Assembly: GCA_965661945.1 (NCBI GenBank)
Contig: CBFIFP010000001.1
Span: 620,001-684,000, forward strand
Origin: JAJRPT01 sp965661945
GTDB taxonomy: Bacteria > Bacteroidota > Ignavibacteria > Kapaibacteriales > UBA2268
Reading direction: 5' to 3'
DNA length: 64,000 bases
The position numbers and the translations under genes were made by a program. Positions 8,998 through 17,180 of the stretch are shown one piece after another; position 1 is the first letter of the stretch, and the number at the start of each line of letters is the position of its first letter. Under the pieces are notes generated by a model. That model was not told where the DNA came from and searched no databases. It saw nothing but the letters and a program-made list of their open reading frames with translations.

Positions 8998-9684
8998 ATG
9001 CTTAAAATACAAAATCTATCGTTTTCTTATAATAATGCTGAATTTATCAATAATCAAAATTTACAGTTAGATGATAGTTTTATCACTGGCTTGATAGGTA
9101 AGAATGGGGCGGGGAAATCAACTTTGTTTAAATTGATAACTGGAATATTAATACCTAAATCTGGTAGTATAGAAATTTTTGGACTAAACTATAAAAATGA
9201 TAATAATAGATTAAGAGAGTTAGTATTTGCAACAATAAACCAACCAAAATTTTACGAGCATTTAACAGTTAAAGATAATTTAAAACTATTTTGCTTAAAT
9301 AAGGAAATTGATTTAAGTACATCTTATTATTTCCTTGATAGATATGAAATAAATATAAACAAAAAAATATCTCAATTATCAACAGGAATGAAACAAAAGA
9401 TATCATTAATTTATTTCTTTATGTTTGACTATAAATTAATATTACTTGATGAACCAATTGCAAATATAGACCCCAAAGGAATTCAACTTTTATTAGAAGA
9501 TATTTCAAATTTTCATACTCAGCAATCCAAAAATTTTATTATATCAACACATTTAATAAATGAGTTCTCAGAATTATTCGACTCATATATTTTAATGAAT
9601 GATGGAAAAATTATAGAATTTGAAAAATTAACTGACAAGATAAACTTTTCAGAAATAAAAGAAAAGATAATAAGGTACTTATGA
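8998..9684 (+). CDS. ABC transporter ATP-binding protein
   Basis: This 228-residue cytoplasmic ATPase has a Walker A loop (GKNGAGKST), a Q-loop region (ATINQPKFYEHLT), the signature LSTGMKQK, a Walker B with catalytic Glu (LILLDEPIANIDP) and the H-loop histidine (IISTHLI). Its size and the LTVKDNLKLF segment fit the CcmA/NatA-type exporter subfamily. It overlaps the permease gene by four bases (ATGA at 9681-9684), so the pair is one operon. The pair runs opposite to and between the amidotransferase and the YbdK-type ligase. Substrate cannot be told from the sequence. Confidence 0.93.
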   Translation: MLKIQNLSFSYNNAEFINNQNLQLDDSFITGLIGKNGAGKSTLFKLITGILIPKSGSIEIFGLNYKNDNNRLRELVFATINQPKFYEHLTVKDNLKLFCLNKEIDLSTSYYFLDRYEININKKISQLSTGMKQKISLIYFFMFDYKLILLDEPIANIDPKGIQLLLEDISNFHTQQSKNFIISTHLINEFSELFDSYILMNDGKIIEFEKLTDKINFSEIKEKIIRYL

Positions 9685-10502
9685 AAATTTTAAATTTATT
9701 AAAAGCCGAACTAATTAAACTTAATATTAAAAAATTTATTTTAACATTAACAATAATAAATTTCATTTATTTTTCTATTACTTTTATAATTTCTTATAGT
9801 AATGATTATAATTGGTTTAATACTCTTAGTCCAAAGAGTTTTTCTGATTTTTTTAATACACATTTCATTATTCAAATTTTATTCTATTACATAATATATT
9901 TTCTGTATTTAGCCATTAATTCAATTAAATTTGAGTTTAAAAATAATTATCAAGAACAAAATATAATTTTTGGAGTAAATTATGCAGATTTATTTATTGC
10001 AAAAACATTTCATCTATTTTTTTTGCTTTATATTATGATATTTATAAATTCAATTTCAATATTATTAGTTTCTGCTATTGCTAATATATTTTATGAAAAA
10101 CCTTATGAATTTGAGAATTTATTTAAAAACAAAGAAACGGTAATTGTTTTTCTATCACCAATATTATTAATTTCTTCAATTTCATTTACTATGCTAATAA
10201 CATACTTTTTTAATAAAGTAGGTAATATGATTATTCTATTAATATCAATTGGTCTTCATATTTATTCATTTTATCTATTTAGTTTTAAATTCGATATATT
10301 TTCTACTACTGATTTTGCATATATTAAATTGCTACCTTTTACTTTCTTTTTCAATTCTTTAGCTCAAGTAAAAATTGATGAATTTATATACACAGAAATG
10401 GTTAAATTAATTTCATTTTCAACTGCAGAAGTATGTTTATTTTATTTTGTGATTTATTTTATTGAGAAAAATCAATTTAGAATTTTCAAAAATAAAGAAT
10501 AA
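9681..10502 (+). CDS. ABC transporter permease, six predicted membrane helices
   Basis: This 273-residue protein is almost entirely hydrophobic helices alternating with short charged loops. After an amphipathic start (MKILNLLKAELIKLNIKKF), helices appear near residues 20-40, 60-85, 110-140, 160-185, 190-210 and 235-260, the ABC-2-type permease pattern. Together with the upstream ATPase it would make a homodimeric exporter. Sequence divergence prevents naming a substrate. The gene is followed by a 100-base gap, then the convergent carboxylate-amine ligase, with no strong terminator. Confidence 0.75.
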   Translation: MKILNLLKAELIKLNIKKFILTLTIINFIYFSITFIISYSNDYNWFNTLSPKSFSDFFNTHFIIQILFYYIIYFLYLAINSIKFEFKNNYQEQNIIFGVNYADLFIAKTFHLFFLLYIMIFINSISILLVSAIANIFYEKPYEFENLFKNKETVIVFLSPILLISSISFTMLITYFFNKVGNMIILLISIGLHIYSFYLFSFKFDIFSTTDFAYIKLLPFTFFFNSLAQVKIDEFIYTEMVKLISFSTAEVCLFYFVIYFIEKNQFRIFKNKE

Positions 10503-10530
10503 TATCTGAGATTTAAAAATAAAAACTATA

Positions 10531-10555
10531 TCCATCACTTCGCTCTGAATGACGA
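10531..10555. repeat. Possible fragment of a dispersed intergenic repeat
   Basis: A short stretch (CCATCACTTCGCTCTGAATG, continuing into ACGAC) is noticeably richer in GC than its surroundings. It resembles the small dispersed elements with a core like ACTTCGCTC..AATGAC that occur between genes in many Bacteroidota-related genomes. Only one copy is in this window, so repetition cannot be shown here. Confidence 0.3.
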
Positions 10556-10602
10556 CTTTATTCTATTTCTAACTGATAATTCTGAAATAACAACCTTCCT
10601 TC

Positions 10603-11700
10603 TTACAGTCCCGCCTTTGTTTCTTCAACGCAATATTCTACTACCTTTTTCAAATCATTCGTTTCGTTATAAACTGCGAGTTGTCTGTCTGCTCCGCTAC
10701 CATCGTCTAACATCTGATATATATAATCTATATACTCTCTTGAACCCAAATCATCTACTACTTCATCAACGAAATTTATAAATTCATAAATTAGATTGCG
10801 GATTGCAACTTCTTTTTCTCTTCCGAAGTCAATCAATTTGCCACCGAGACCATATCTTGCAGCACGCCACTTATTTTCATTTATCAAACTTCTTGAATAT
10901 AATCTAAAATTCAAATTTTTCTTTCTAAGTTTATCTAACTTTGCAACTAATGCCTGACATAATGCCGCTATTGCAAGAGTTTCCATTGGTTTAAGAGTAA
11001 CATCGCATATTCTAAATTCAATTGTTCTGTAATAAGGATGCGCCCTAACATCCCACCAGATTTTTTTACCGTCGTCTATGCAACCAGTTCTTACAAGTAA
11101 ATTCACAAAATTATCATAATCAGAAAGTGAAGCATAATACTCTGGGATTCCAGTTCTTGGGAATTTATCAAACACTTTAGACCTAAAAGACTTAAAGCCG
11201 GTGTTATTGCCGTCCCAAAATGGTGAATTAGTTGAAAGTGCAAAAATATGTGGCAAAAAATACCTAACAGCATTCATCATGTGAACCCCAATATCCCTTG
11301 ACTCTACCCCAACATGAACGTGCAAACCAAAAATCAAATTTTGCCTTGCAGCATCTTGCATTTCTTCCACAATTTCATAATATCTTGGATGATTAGTAAT
11401 ATTTTGGTCTTTCCACTTTGCAAAAGGGTGGGTTCCTGCAGCCGCTATAAGTAAATTCTCTTTATCCGCCACTTCAATTAATTTTTTTCTCAAGTGCAAA
11501 ACTTCTGCTTTTGCCTCGTCCATATCACTACAAATATTAGTAGTTAGTTCGATTACTGCGGAGTGCATCTCTGCTTTTGCTCTATCGCCAAGTTCTTCTT
11601 TCATAAGTTCAATCAAATTATGCTTATACGAGCATAAGTCCATAGTATCTGGTTCAATTATCTGAAATTCTTCCTCAATCCCAATAGTATAATGGCTCAT
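10603..11700 (-). CDS. Carboxylate-amine ligase, glutamate-cysteine ligase type 2 family (YbdK-like)
   Basis: This 365-residue protein begins with the family's EEEFQIIEPDT metal-binding strand and contains IELTTNICSDMDEA, the glycine/histidine stretch AAAGTHPFAKWKD, GLHVHVGVESRD and the RTIEFRICDVTLKP motif. These identify the GCS2/YbdK family, which joins a carboxylate to an amine through an acyl phosphate. YbdK members have weak glutamate-cysteine ligase activity and the real substrate is often unknown. The gene probably belongs functionally with the amidotransferase and ATP-grasp-like genes at 6874-8852, from which it is separated by a divergent ABC exporter. A CAAATTTA (TAnnTTTG on the minus strand) lies at 11718-11725 just upstream. 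Confidence 0.9.
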   Translation of the reverse strand: MSHYTIGIEEEFQIIEPDTMDLCSYKHNLIELMKEELGDRAKAEMHSAVIELTTNICSDMDEAKAEVLHLRKKLIEVADKENLLIAAAGTHPFAKWKDQNITNHPRYYEIVEEMQDAARQNLIFGLHVHVGVESRDIGVHMMNAVRYFLPHIFALSTNSPFWDGNNTGFKSFRSKVFDKFPRTGIPEYYASLSDYDNFVNLLVRTGCIDDGKKIWWDVRAHPYYRTIEFRICDVTLKPMETLAIAALCQALVAKLDKLRKKNLNFRLYSRSLINENKWRAARYGLGGKLIDFGREKEVAIRNLIYEFINFVDEVVDDLGSREYIDYIYQMLDDGSGADRQLAVYNETNDLKKVVEYCVEETKAGL

Positions 11701-11890
11701 CAGCAGACCTCACATTTCAAATTTAATTTATAAATAAACTTACACCAAATTAAAAAATATTATTGAAATAATAAAATAGAAAATTGAAAAGTTTAATTTG
11801 TAAGTGTTTTTTGATTTATAATTTTAATGTATTTTTGCTAAAATAGATTATGCTTATATTTTTTAAGATTTATTGAAATTTAATATTTAA

Positions 11891-11930
11891 AATTTACTAA
11901 AATTTACTAAAATTTACTAAAATTGCTAAA
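11891..11930. repeat. Tandem 10-base repeat with phased A-tracts
   Basis: The decamer AATTTACTAA is repeated exactly three times (11891-11920), followed by a diverged fourth unit AATTGCTAAA. The 10-base period places A/T tracts on one helical face, which tends to bend DNA. It lies in the 320-base gap 11701-12020 between the YbdK-type ligase and the end of a secreted-protein gene. Apart from a likely promoter near 11718 nothing else is seen in that gap. Confidence 0.8.
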
Positions 11931-12020
11931 AATATTTATATTAATATTTAAGAATAATAATATTATATATTATATCATCAATATAAATCGTAACATAATA
12001 TAATTTATTTTGAATTAGGT

Positions 12021-13415
12021 TTATTTAAGTCTATGAATATATTGACCTTTATTACTACCAATTTTAATAAATACAATTTGATTATCAGGTAATATTGGTA
12101 AATTTACAATTTTAGATTGAACTTTTAATTTATAAATTATCTGACCTAATAAGTTTATTATTTCTATTTGATTAGGAATTATTTCGTTAAATTCTAGAGA
12201 ATTTTGTTTGCTATCATAACTAAAGTTAATGCCTGTGTTTTTTTTCTCAATACCAGAAAAAATATTATTTATTTTAGCTATATAAATATCATTATTTTCA
12301 TAACCAAAAATATAATCAAAACCATTTTTTCGACTTACTAAATTAATCCCATTATCATTTGAATCCTTTCCCCATTTTTCATAAGAAATTAAATTGAAAT
12401 TACTATCTAATTTAGCATATAAGAACTTATTTTTACGTCCTCCTACTCTTTCATACATTTCTTCAGTTTGACCATAAGAAGTATATGTCAAATCATCATT
12501 CAAATATATATCTACTAAATAACAAATTTTACCGATTTCAATTCTTTTATGAGAAATTTCCTTAAAATTCTCATCAAATGTTTTAACAAATCCGTATATT
12601 ATTGAATATTGTGTATCTCTTTCATATCCTAAAAGACACCACTCCCCTTTATGATTCTTGAAAAGTTTCTGGCCATAAGGCACATAACTACCAAATGAAA
12701 CTTCCTTGCTTTTTTTTATTTCTTTAAACATTTGAACATTAAATTGTTCATCAATTTTTAAAATAAATGCTCTTGTAAAGTATCCTCCATAAGATTGATA
12801 TATTACAAAATATTTGTCATTTTTAATCTCATCAGTATAACTCAATGTACTTTGAATAATAATATTGTCACCATATACTTTTTCAAATCCTGATATTTCT
12901 ATTGTATCTAAGATAGTTTCATTATAATCACTTAAAAATAATCTGAGAACCAATGAATCTTTATTTGCTACAAATCTTTCGTGTTCTTGAATCATTAATT
13001 TGTCATCAAAGAACAAAATGGCTTTATATTTATTTATTCCATAGTTATATAATTCATTTATATCTTTTTTATCAAATTCCAAAAGAAAAGAAGTTCCAGC
13101 ATTATATGAACCGTGAGTGAATAAGAATTTATTGTTTTTATAAATAATATCATAAATTGTAATATTATAATAATCACTATTTATTACTTCATTAAATTCT
13201 AAATCATCAGTCATATTAAAATAATAAAAATGGTTATTAAATTCATCATCAAAAGGTATTAACCAATTAAAAACATGGAAATTATTTTCATCAACAATTA
13301 GCTTTAAAGGAAAGAATTGTGACTGATTTTTACTAATATACCTATAGTCAACGATATCTTGCGAAAAGCAAAATATCGTTGATAAGGTAAAAAGTATAAT
13401 GATTTGTTTTATCAC
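12021..13415 (-). CDS. Secreted protein of unknown function with a divergent T9SS-type C-terminus
   Basis: This 464-residue protein has a clear signal peptide (MIKQIIILFTLSTIFCFSQ). The body is rich in Asp, Asn, Tyr and Phe and repeatedly alternates hydrophobic strands with turns (for example FVIYQSYGGYFTRAFILKID, WCLLGYERDTQYSIIYGFVK), suggesting a beta-propeller-like fold. The last 70 residues resemble a T9SS sorting domain (NQIEIINLLGQIIYKLKVQS, then QIVFIKIGSNKGQYIHRLK). It starts inside the stop of the upstream gene (four-base overlap at 13412-13415), so the two are coupled. No enzymatic motif is recognisable. Confidence 0.7.
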   Translation of the reverse strand: MIKQIIILFTLSTIFCFSQDIVDYRYISKNQSQFFPLKLIVDENNFHVFNWLIPFDDEFNNHFYYFNMTDDLEFNEVINSDYYNITIYDIIYKNNKFLFTHGSYNAGTSFLLEFDKKDINELYNYGINKYKAILFFDDKLMIQEHERFVANKDSLVLRLFLSDYNETILDTIEISGFEKVYGDNIIIQSTLSYTDEIKNDKYFVIYQSYGGYFTRAFILKIDEQFNVQMFKEIKKSKEVSFGSYVPYGQKLFKNHKGEWCLLGYERDTQYSIIYGFVKTFDENFKEISHKRIEIGKICYLVDIYLNDDLTYTSYGQTEEMYERVGGRKNKFLYAKLDSNFNLISYEKWGKDSNDNGINLVSRKNGFDYIFGYENNDIYIAKINNIFSGIEKKNTGINFSYDSKQNSLEFNEIIPNQIEIINLLGQIIYKLKVQSKIVNLPILPDNQIVFIKIGSNKGQYIHRLK

Positions 13416-13804
13416 TCAATTTTAACTTTTTTAGTTTTAAATTTGTCATTTGATTTGTAAATTACAAAATAAAAACCATTTTCAAGTTCACTAATATTTA
13501 GATTTTTATTTTCAATTTCTATACCATTAAAGTTAAGTATTTTAAAAATACTCCAGTTTTCATTTACAATTTTATTCCTTCGTTGTTTATTAACATTAGT
13601 AGGAATAGTAATTGATTTTTCAATTTTAGTTTGTCTTAAATAAAATGAATTATTACCATTATAGATAAATCCGTTTGTAATATTTATTGTTATTTTATTT
13701 AAATATTCTTGTACTTTATTATAATTTTCATTAACATTATTAAACGAGAACATTAATGTACTATTTAAAAATAAAATAGCAATAATTAGAATATGCCTTT
13801 TCAT
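13412..13804 (-). CDS. Short secreted protein ending in a T9SS-like sorting segment
   Basis: This 130-residue protein has a signal peptide (MKRHILIIAILFLNSTLMFS) and a C-terminal half matching a T9SS sorting domain (FKILNFNGIEIENKNLNISE, then LENGFYFVIYKSNDKF and TKKVKIE). There is little room for a functional domain: about 60 residues, with many Asn, Lys and Tyr. It could be a small displayed peptide or a truncated relative of a larger surface protein. It sits between two other secreted-protein genes on the same strand, two bases after the end of the upstream one. Confidence 0.6.
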   Translation of the reverse strand: MKRHILIIAILFLNSTLMFSFNNVNENYNKVQEYLNKITINITNGFIYNGNNSFYLRQTKIEKSITIPTNVNKQRRNKIVNENWSIFKILNFNGIEIENKNLNISELENGFYFVIYKSNDKFKTKKVKIE

Positions 13805-13806
13805 TT

Positions 13807-14646
13807 TTACTCACCTCCACATGTATCATCACAATCTGTTTCATAGTAATAAACTGGAATTTGTCCTGGTAAAGGAGTATATTCATCGAAACCTTCCGGC
13901 AAATTACAAGCACCGCCTTCTAAATTTTCACAAGATACAATCGGACCAAGAGGAATTTTGACTTCCGACATTTGTCTTATATAATGTACTTGCCCGTCTA
14001 TAATTGTGGTTGTATAACAATACTCTCTTTCAAGTCTGCAACATACATCATTACACGAAACTTGTTGTGCGACTACCATTATAGAGGATTCATTAAAATT
14101 TGATAAACTCCAAAATGGCGGAAGAATAGGTTCACCCGAAATAGGATCTGTTACTAATTTAGCATCTTTAAAGCACCATGCTTCACAAGTCTTACTATAC
14201 ATTGTTACAGCAACAAAGTTATTTTGACCACATAAGTAATCTGCTTTACCGTTGGTAGAACTATTTGCATGATTATCTACTAAATCATTCAAAATTTCGT
14301 TTTTAATTGATTCAATTGTTAAATTCCAATAAGCATCATCAACAACATTACGATTTGGATAAAATGGAAATAATGTATTATAAAAAGGCAAACATGGATT
14401 ATATGGTGTAAAATCAAAGCCAAAACTTTCAAATTTTACTTGAATTTCATTTGAACCTGTACATTTAATAATTGTGTATTTTGCCCAAATATAACAGCCA
14501 GGATAGACTTCTACTTCAGAGTATTTTGTAGTTTCTGTACAACCTGGACCAGTAGTATAACAATCACTTGCTGGAGGTTGTGTTTTAACTTCTAATGTTA
14601 AAACAAAAATTAATAGTACTATATTTAGTAACAAAAATCGCTTCAT
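13807..14646 (-). CDS. Cysteine-rich secreted protein of unknown function
   Basis: I take the ATG at 14646, preceded by AAAGGATC, as the start; the ORF extends 11 codons further without purpose. The protein is 279 residues with a signal peptide (MKRFLLLNIVLLIFVLTLEV then KTQ). The mature part has about 16 cysteines, several in pairs or tight clusters (TCEAWC, SCNDVCC, ETDCDDTCGGE at the end), which predicts a disulfide-stabilised extracellular domain. No T9SS domain is visible at its own C-terminus. It heads a three-gene run with the two following secreted proteins and may act with them. No family recognised. Confidence 0.65.
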   Translation of the reverse strand: MKRFLLLNIVLLIFVLTLEVKTQPPASDCYTTGPGCTETTKYSEVEVYPGCYIWAKYTIIKCTGSNEIQVKFESFGFDFTPYNPCLPFYNTLFPFYPNRNVVDDAYWNLTIESIKNEILNDLVDNHANSSTNGKADYLCGQNNFVAVTMYSKTCEAWCFKDAKLVTDPISGEPILPPFWSLSNFNESSIMVVAQQVSCNDVCCRLEREYCYTTTIIDGQVHYIRQMSEVKIPLGPIVSCENLEGGACNLPEGFDEYTPLPGQIPVYYYETDCDDTCGGE

Positions 14647-14696
14647 AACATGATCCTTTAAATTAATTAAAAAAAACATTTATTTAAAAAATTTCT

Positions 14697-14741
14697 GCTA
14701 AATTAAGCAATGCTAAATTAAGCAATGCTAAATTAAGTACC
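14697..14741. repeat. Three tandem copies of a 15-base repeat
   Basis: GCTAAATTAAGCAAT occurs twice in a row (14697-14711, 14712-14726), then a third copy with a changed end (GCTAAATTAAGTACC). It lies about 50 bases upstream of the cysteine-rich secreted protein gene, so it is placed where a regulator could bind or where slippage could vary promoter spacing. The rest of the gap 14647-14896 is plain AT-rich sequence. Confidence 0.8.
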
Positions 14742-14896
14742 AAATTATTTTTTTACGTAAAAGCCAAATTTATCAACATTATTTTAAATTAAATTTTGAT
14801 AAACTATTAAAATTTATTTACTTATTAAATTTATTTTAATTTATTTTTTCTTTGAATAATGATTGAAATTCTTTTTATTTTAAGGAAAATTTACTT

Positions 14897-16144
14897 TTAC
14901 GCCTTTTCATACCAAACTTGAACCAAGTTTTTCATTGTTTCTATTGACTTTGCAAGTGAATTTACCGATAACCACTCTTGCTCTGAATGGAAATTCTGAC
15001 CTCCTGTGAAAATATTTGGACAGGGTAAGCCCATTTCTGTTAAGCGAGAACCATCTGTTCCGCCTCTGATTGGCTTCCATTCTGGGTTAACTCCTGCTTT
15101 TTCAGCGGCTTCAAATAGATAATCGCAGCCCTTTGGATTTTCGATTAATTTATCGAGCATATTGCGATATATCTTCTTTATTTCCAACTCTATACGTGTT
15201 TTTGGAAATTCTGCTCTTAATTGTTCTACCATTTCTTCTAAAAACTTATGTTGTGTGTTCAAATCTGCATCATTGAATGTGCGAAGTAATATCATAAGTT
15301 CTGATTTACCAACAGAACCCGTTACGGAATGTGGGTGGAGATATGGTTGATGTCCTTCTGTTGTTTCTGGTGCAAGGTCTTTTGGCAGAAGTTCTACTGC
15401 TCTTGCAATTGCTCTTGCAGAATTTACCATAATATCTTTTGCTGAGCCGGGGTGAATTTCTCTACCATAAGCCCTAATCCATGCGTGGTCAGCAGTGAAA
15501 GTTTCTTTATTGAGTTCGCCAGGCATTTCACCGTCGATTGTGTAAGCATATTTGCAACCAAATTTTTCTAAATCAAAGTTATCTGCTCCTCTACCAATTT
15601 CTTCATCAGGAGTAAAGCAAATTCCAATTGGTCCGTGTTCGATATGTGGATTATCTGCATAAAATTTAGCTAGTTCCATAATTGCAGTAACTCCCGATTT
15701 ATCATCAGAACCAAGCAGAGTAGTGCCGTCAGTAGTGATTATTGTATGGCCAATGCAATCCTTTAAGTGTTTATTTTCATTGAATTTTATGACTAAATCC
15801 GAAGAACCTAATTTTATATCACCACCTTGGTAATTGTTAATTATTTGTGGATTTACATTTTTGCCACTTCTATCTGGTGAAGTATCCACATGAGCGACAA
15901 ATCCAATTTTTGGGATATTTTTGCCACTTGGGTTATTTGCAGGGATTTCTGCATAAAGATAACATTGAGAGTCTAACTCAATATTTGTGTAACCCATTTC
16001 TTGAAGTTCTTCTTTGAGTAAGTTTGATAAGTCAAATTGTTTGCTTGTAGAGGGGTTAGTGATAGAATTTGGGTCTGATTGTGTGTCAATTTTTGCATAT
16101 TTTACGAATCTTTCAACGATATCTTTTAATGTAGTATCTTTCAT
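14897..16144 (-). CDS. pepT: Peptidase T (tripeptide aminopeptidase)
   Basis: This zinc-dependent M20 family enzyme releases the N-terminal residue of tripeptides. The first metal ligand region reads GFVAHVDTSPD; the bridging aspartate region is ITTDGTTLLGSDDKSGVTAI; EEIGRGADNFD carries the catalytic glutamate; the dimerisation lid has REIHPGSAKDIMVN; and the C-terminal ligands lie in RGGTDGSRLTEMGLPCPN and NFHSEQEW. I choose the ATG at 16144 (AAAGGT upstream), giving 415 residues, close to E. coli PepT (408); the longer ORF would overlap the ybbR-like gene and add a lysine-rich tail. It is the last gene of a five-gene run on this strand. Confidence 0.96.
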   Translation of the reverse strand: MKDTTLKDIVERFVKYAKIDTQSDPNSITNPSTSKQFDLSNLLKEELQEMGYTNIELDSQCYLYAEIPANNPSGKNIPKIGFVAHVDTSPDRSGKNVNPQIINNYQGGDIKLGSSDLVIKFNENKHLKDCIGHTIITTDGTTLLGSDDKSGVTAIMELAKFYADNPHIEHGPIGICFTPDEEIGRGADNFDLEKFGCKYAYTIDGEMPGELNKETFTADHAWIRAYGREIHPGSAKDIMVNSARAIARAVELLPKDLAPETTEGHQPYLHPHSVTGSVGKSELMILLRTFNDADLNTQHKFLEEMVEQLRAEFPKTRIELEIKKIYRNMLDKLIENPKGCDYLFEAAEKAGVNPEWKPIRGGTDGSRLTEMGLPCPNIFTGGQNFHSEQEWLSVNSLAKSIETMKNLVQVWYEKA

Positions 16145-16181
16145 TTTTACCTTTTTTACTTTTTTTTTAAAACTTAGTTTA

Positions 16182-17180
16182 TTAAAGAACATAATTTTCG
16201 GTATTAATAACTTTTACGAATTTTGGGAAGAAGTCTATTTTAAATTTATTTGGTAAATCTAATTTTAGTTCGTAAAGATTATTAAAATCATTTATTTTCA
16301 ATAGTTTAATTTTTGAGTGAATTTCATTTATATTTATTTTGGAAATATCATTTACGCCTCCAGTAATAACTAATTTAAAGTTAGAAGGAATAGTTTTTTC
16401 ACGTGAGGCGAATATAAGTTCTGGAACTTTTAAATTGTCTAAAATTATGTTACCAACTTGTTGAATATTAATATCAACTTCAACTTTTTTGGTGCTGTAT
16501 TCTACCACCGATGACATTTCTGTTTCAAGATCGATGTCTGTTTTAAGTGATTTGCTCACATCTTTGAGAGATATTTTTTTGGTATAAACAAAATCTATAT
16601 CATCAATAATATTTTTGTTTCCTTTTATTTCTATTGTTTTAGGAGTAACCTGAATTGAATCTGAGAAAATAAAATTATCAATTGTACTGACTTCGATATT
16701 AGGAATTACAGGTATAGTTTTGGAGCCGATAGTTCCAAAGTATATATCTAAAAAGTCGGGGATTACGTCTCTGGTTTCTATGTTTTGGAAAAATTCAACA
16801 GACTTTATGATTTCTTGTCTGCTAATTTGATAAGAACCGGAGGTTAGTTCATTATTATTTAATTTAATATTACATATTTTTGAGTTATTGAAATAAATTA
16901 GGTTAAATAAATTCCATCCAGTTCCTTTTGCCATGATATTTAAATTATTAGGAATATTTTTTTCTATGGCTTTATCTTTTGGAAGTTCGATTTTTAGAGG
17001 TACTACAACTACTGTTTGATATTCTTCATTCATTATGGTGTAAACCCATAGCGCTATACTGAAAAAAAGGGCTCCGTAAAATGAAGTAGAAAGATAGAAT
17101 TTATTGTCCTTCTTTTTTTCTAGTTTATTTATTTCTTCTAATTTACTTTTTTCTGAATTATTTTTTTCAATATCAGACAA
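16182..17180 (-). CDS. YbbR-domain membrane-anchored protein
   Basis: This 332-residue protein has a charged, lysine-rich cytoplasmic N-terminus, one membrane helix (FYGALFFSIALWVYTIMNEE) and a long extracytoplasmic part. That part is built of repeats of the YbbR type, each with a strand such as VVVVPLKIELPKD, IPVIPNIEV or VEVDINIQQVG preceded by a VTPKTIEIKGN-like turn. In Firmicutes YbbR proteins (CdaR) regulate the cyclic di-AMP synthase, but no CdaA homologue is visible here, so a regulatory role is only a possibility. It overlaps dnaG by eight bases. Confidence 0.75.
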   Translation of the reverse strand: MSDIEKNNSEKSKLEEINKLEKKKDNKFYLSTSFYGALFFSIALWVYTIMNEEYQTVVVVPLKIELPKDKAIEKNIPNNLNIMAKGTGWNLFNLIYFNNSKICNIKLNNNELTSGSYQISRQEIIKSVEFFQNIETRDVIPDFLDIYFGTIGSKTIPVIPNIEVSTIDNFIFSDSIQVTPKTIEIKGNKNIIDDIDFVYTKKISLKDVSKSLKTDIDLETEMSSVVEYSTKKVEVDINIQQVGNIILDNLKVPELIFASREKTIPSNFKLVITGGVNDISKININEIHSKIKLLKINDFNNLYELKLDLPNKFKIDFFPKFVKVINTENYVL

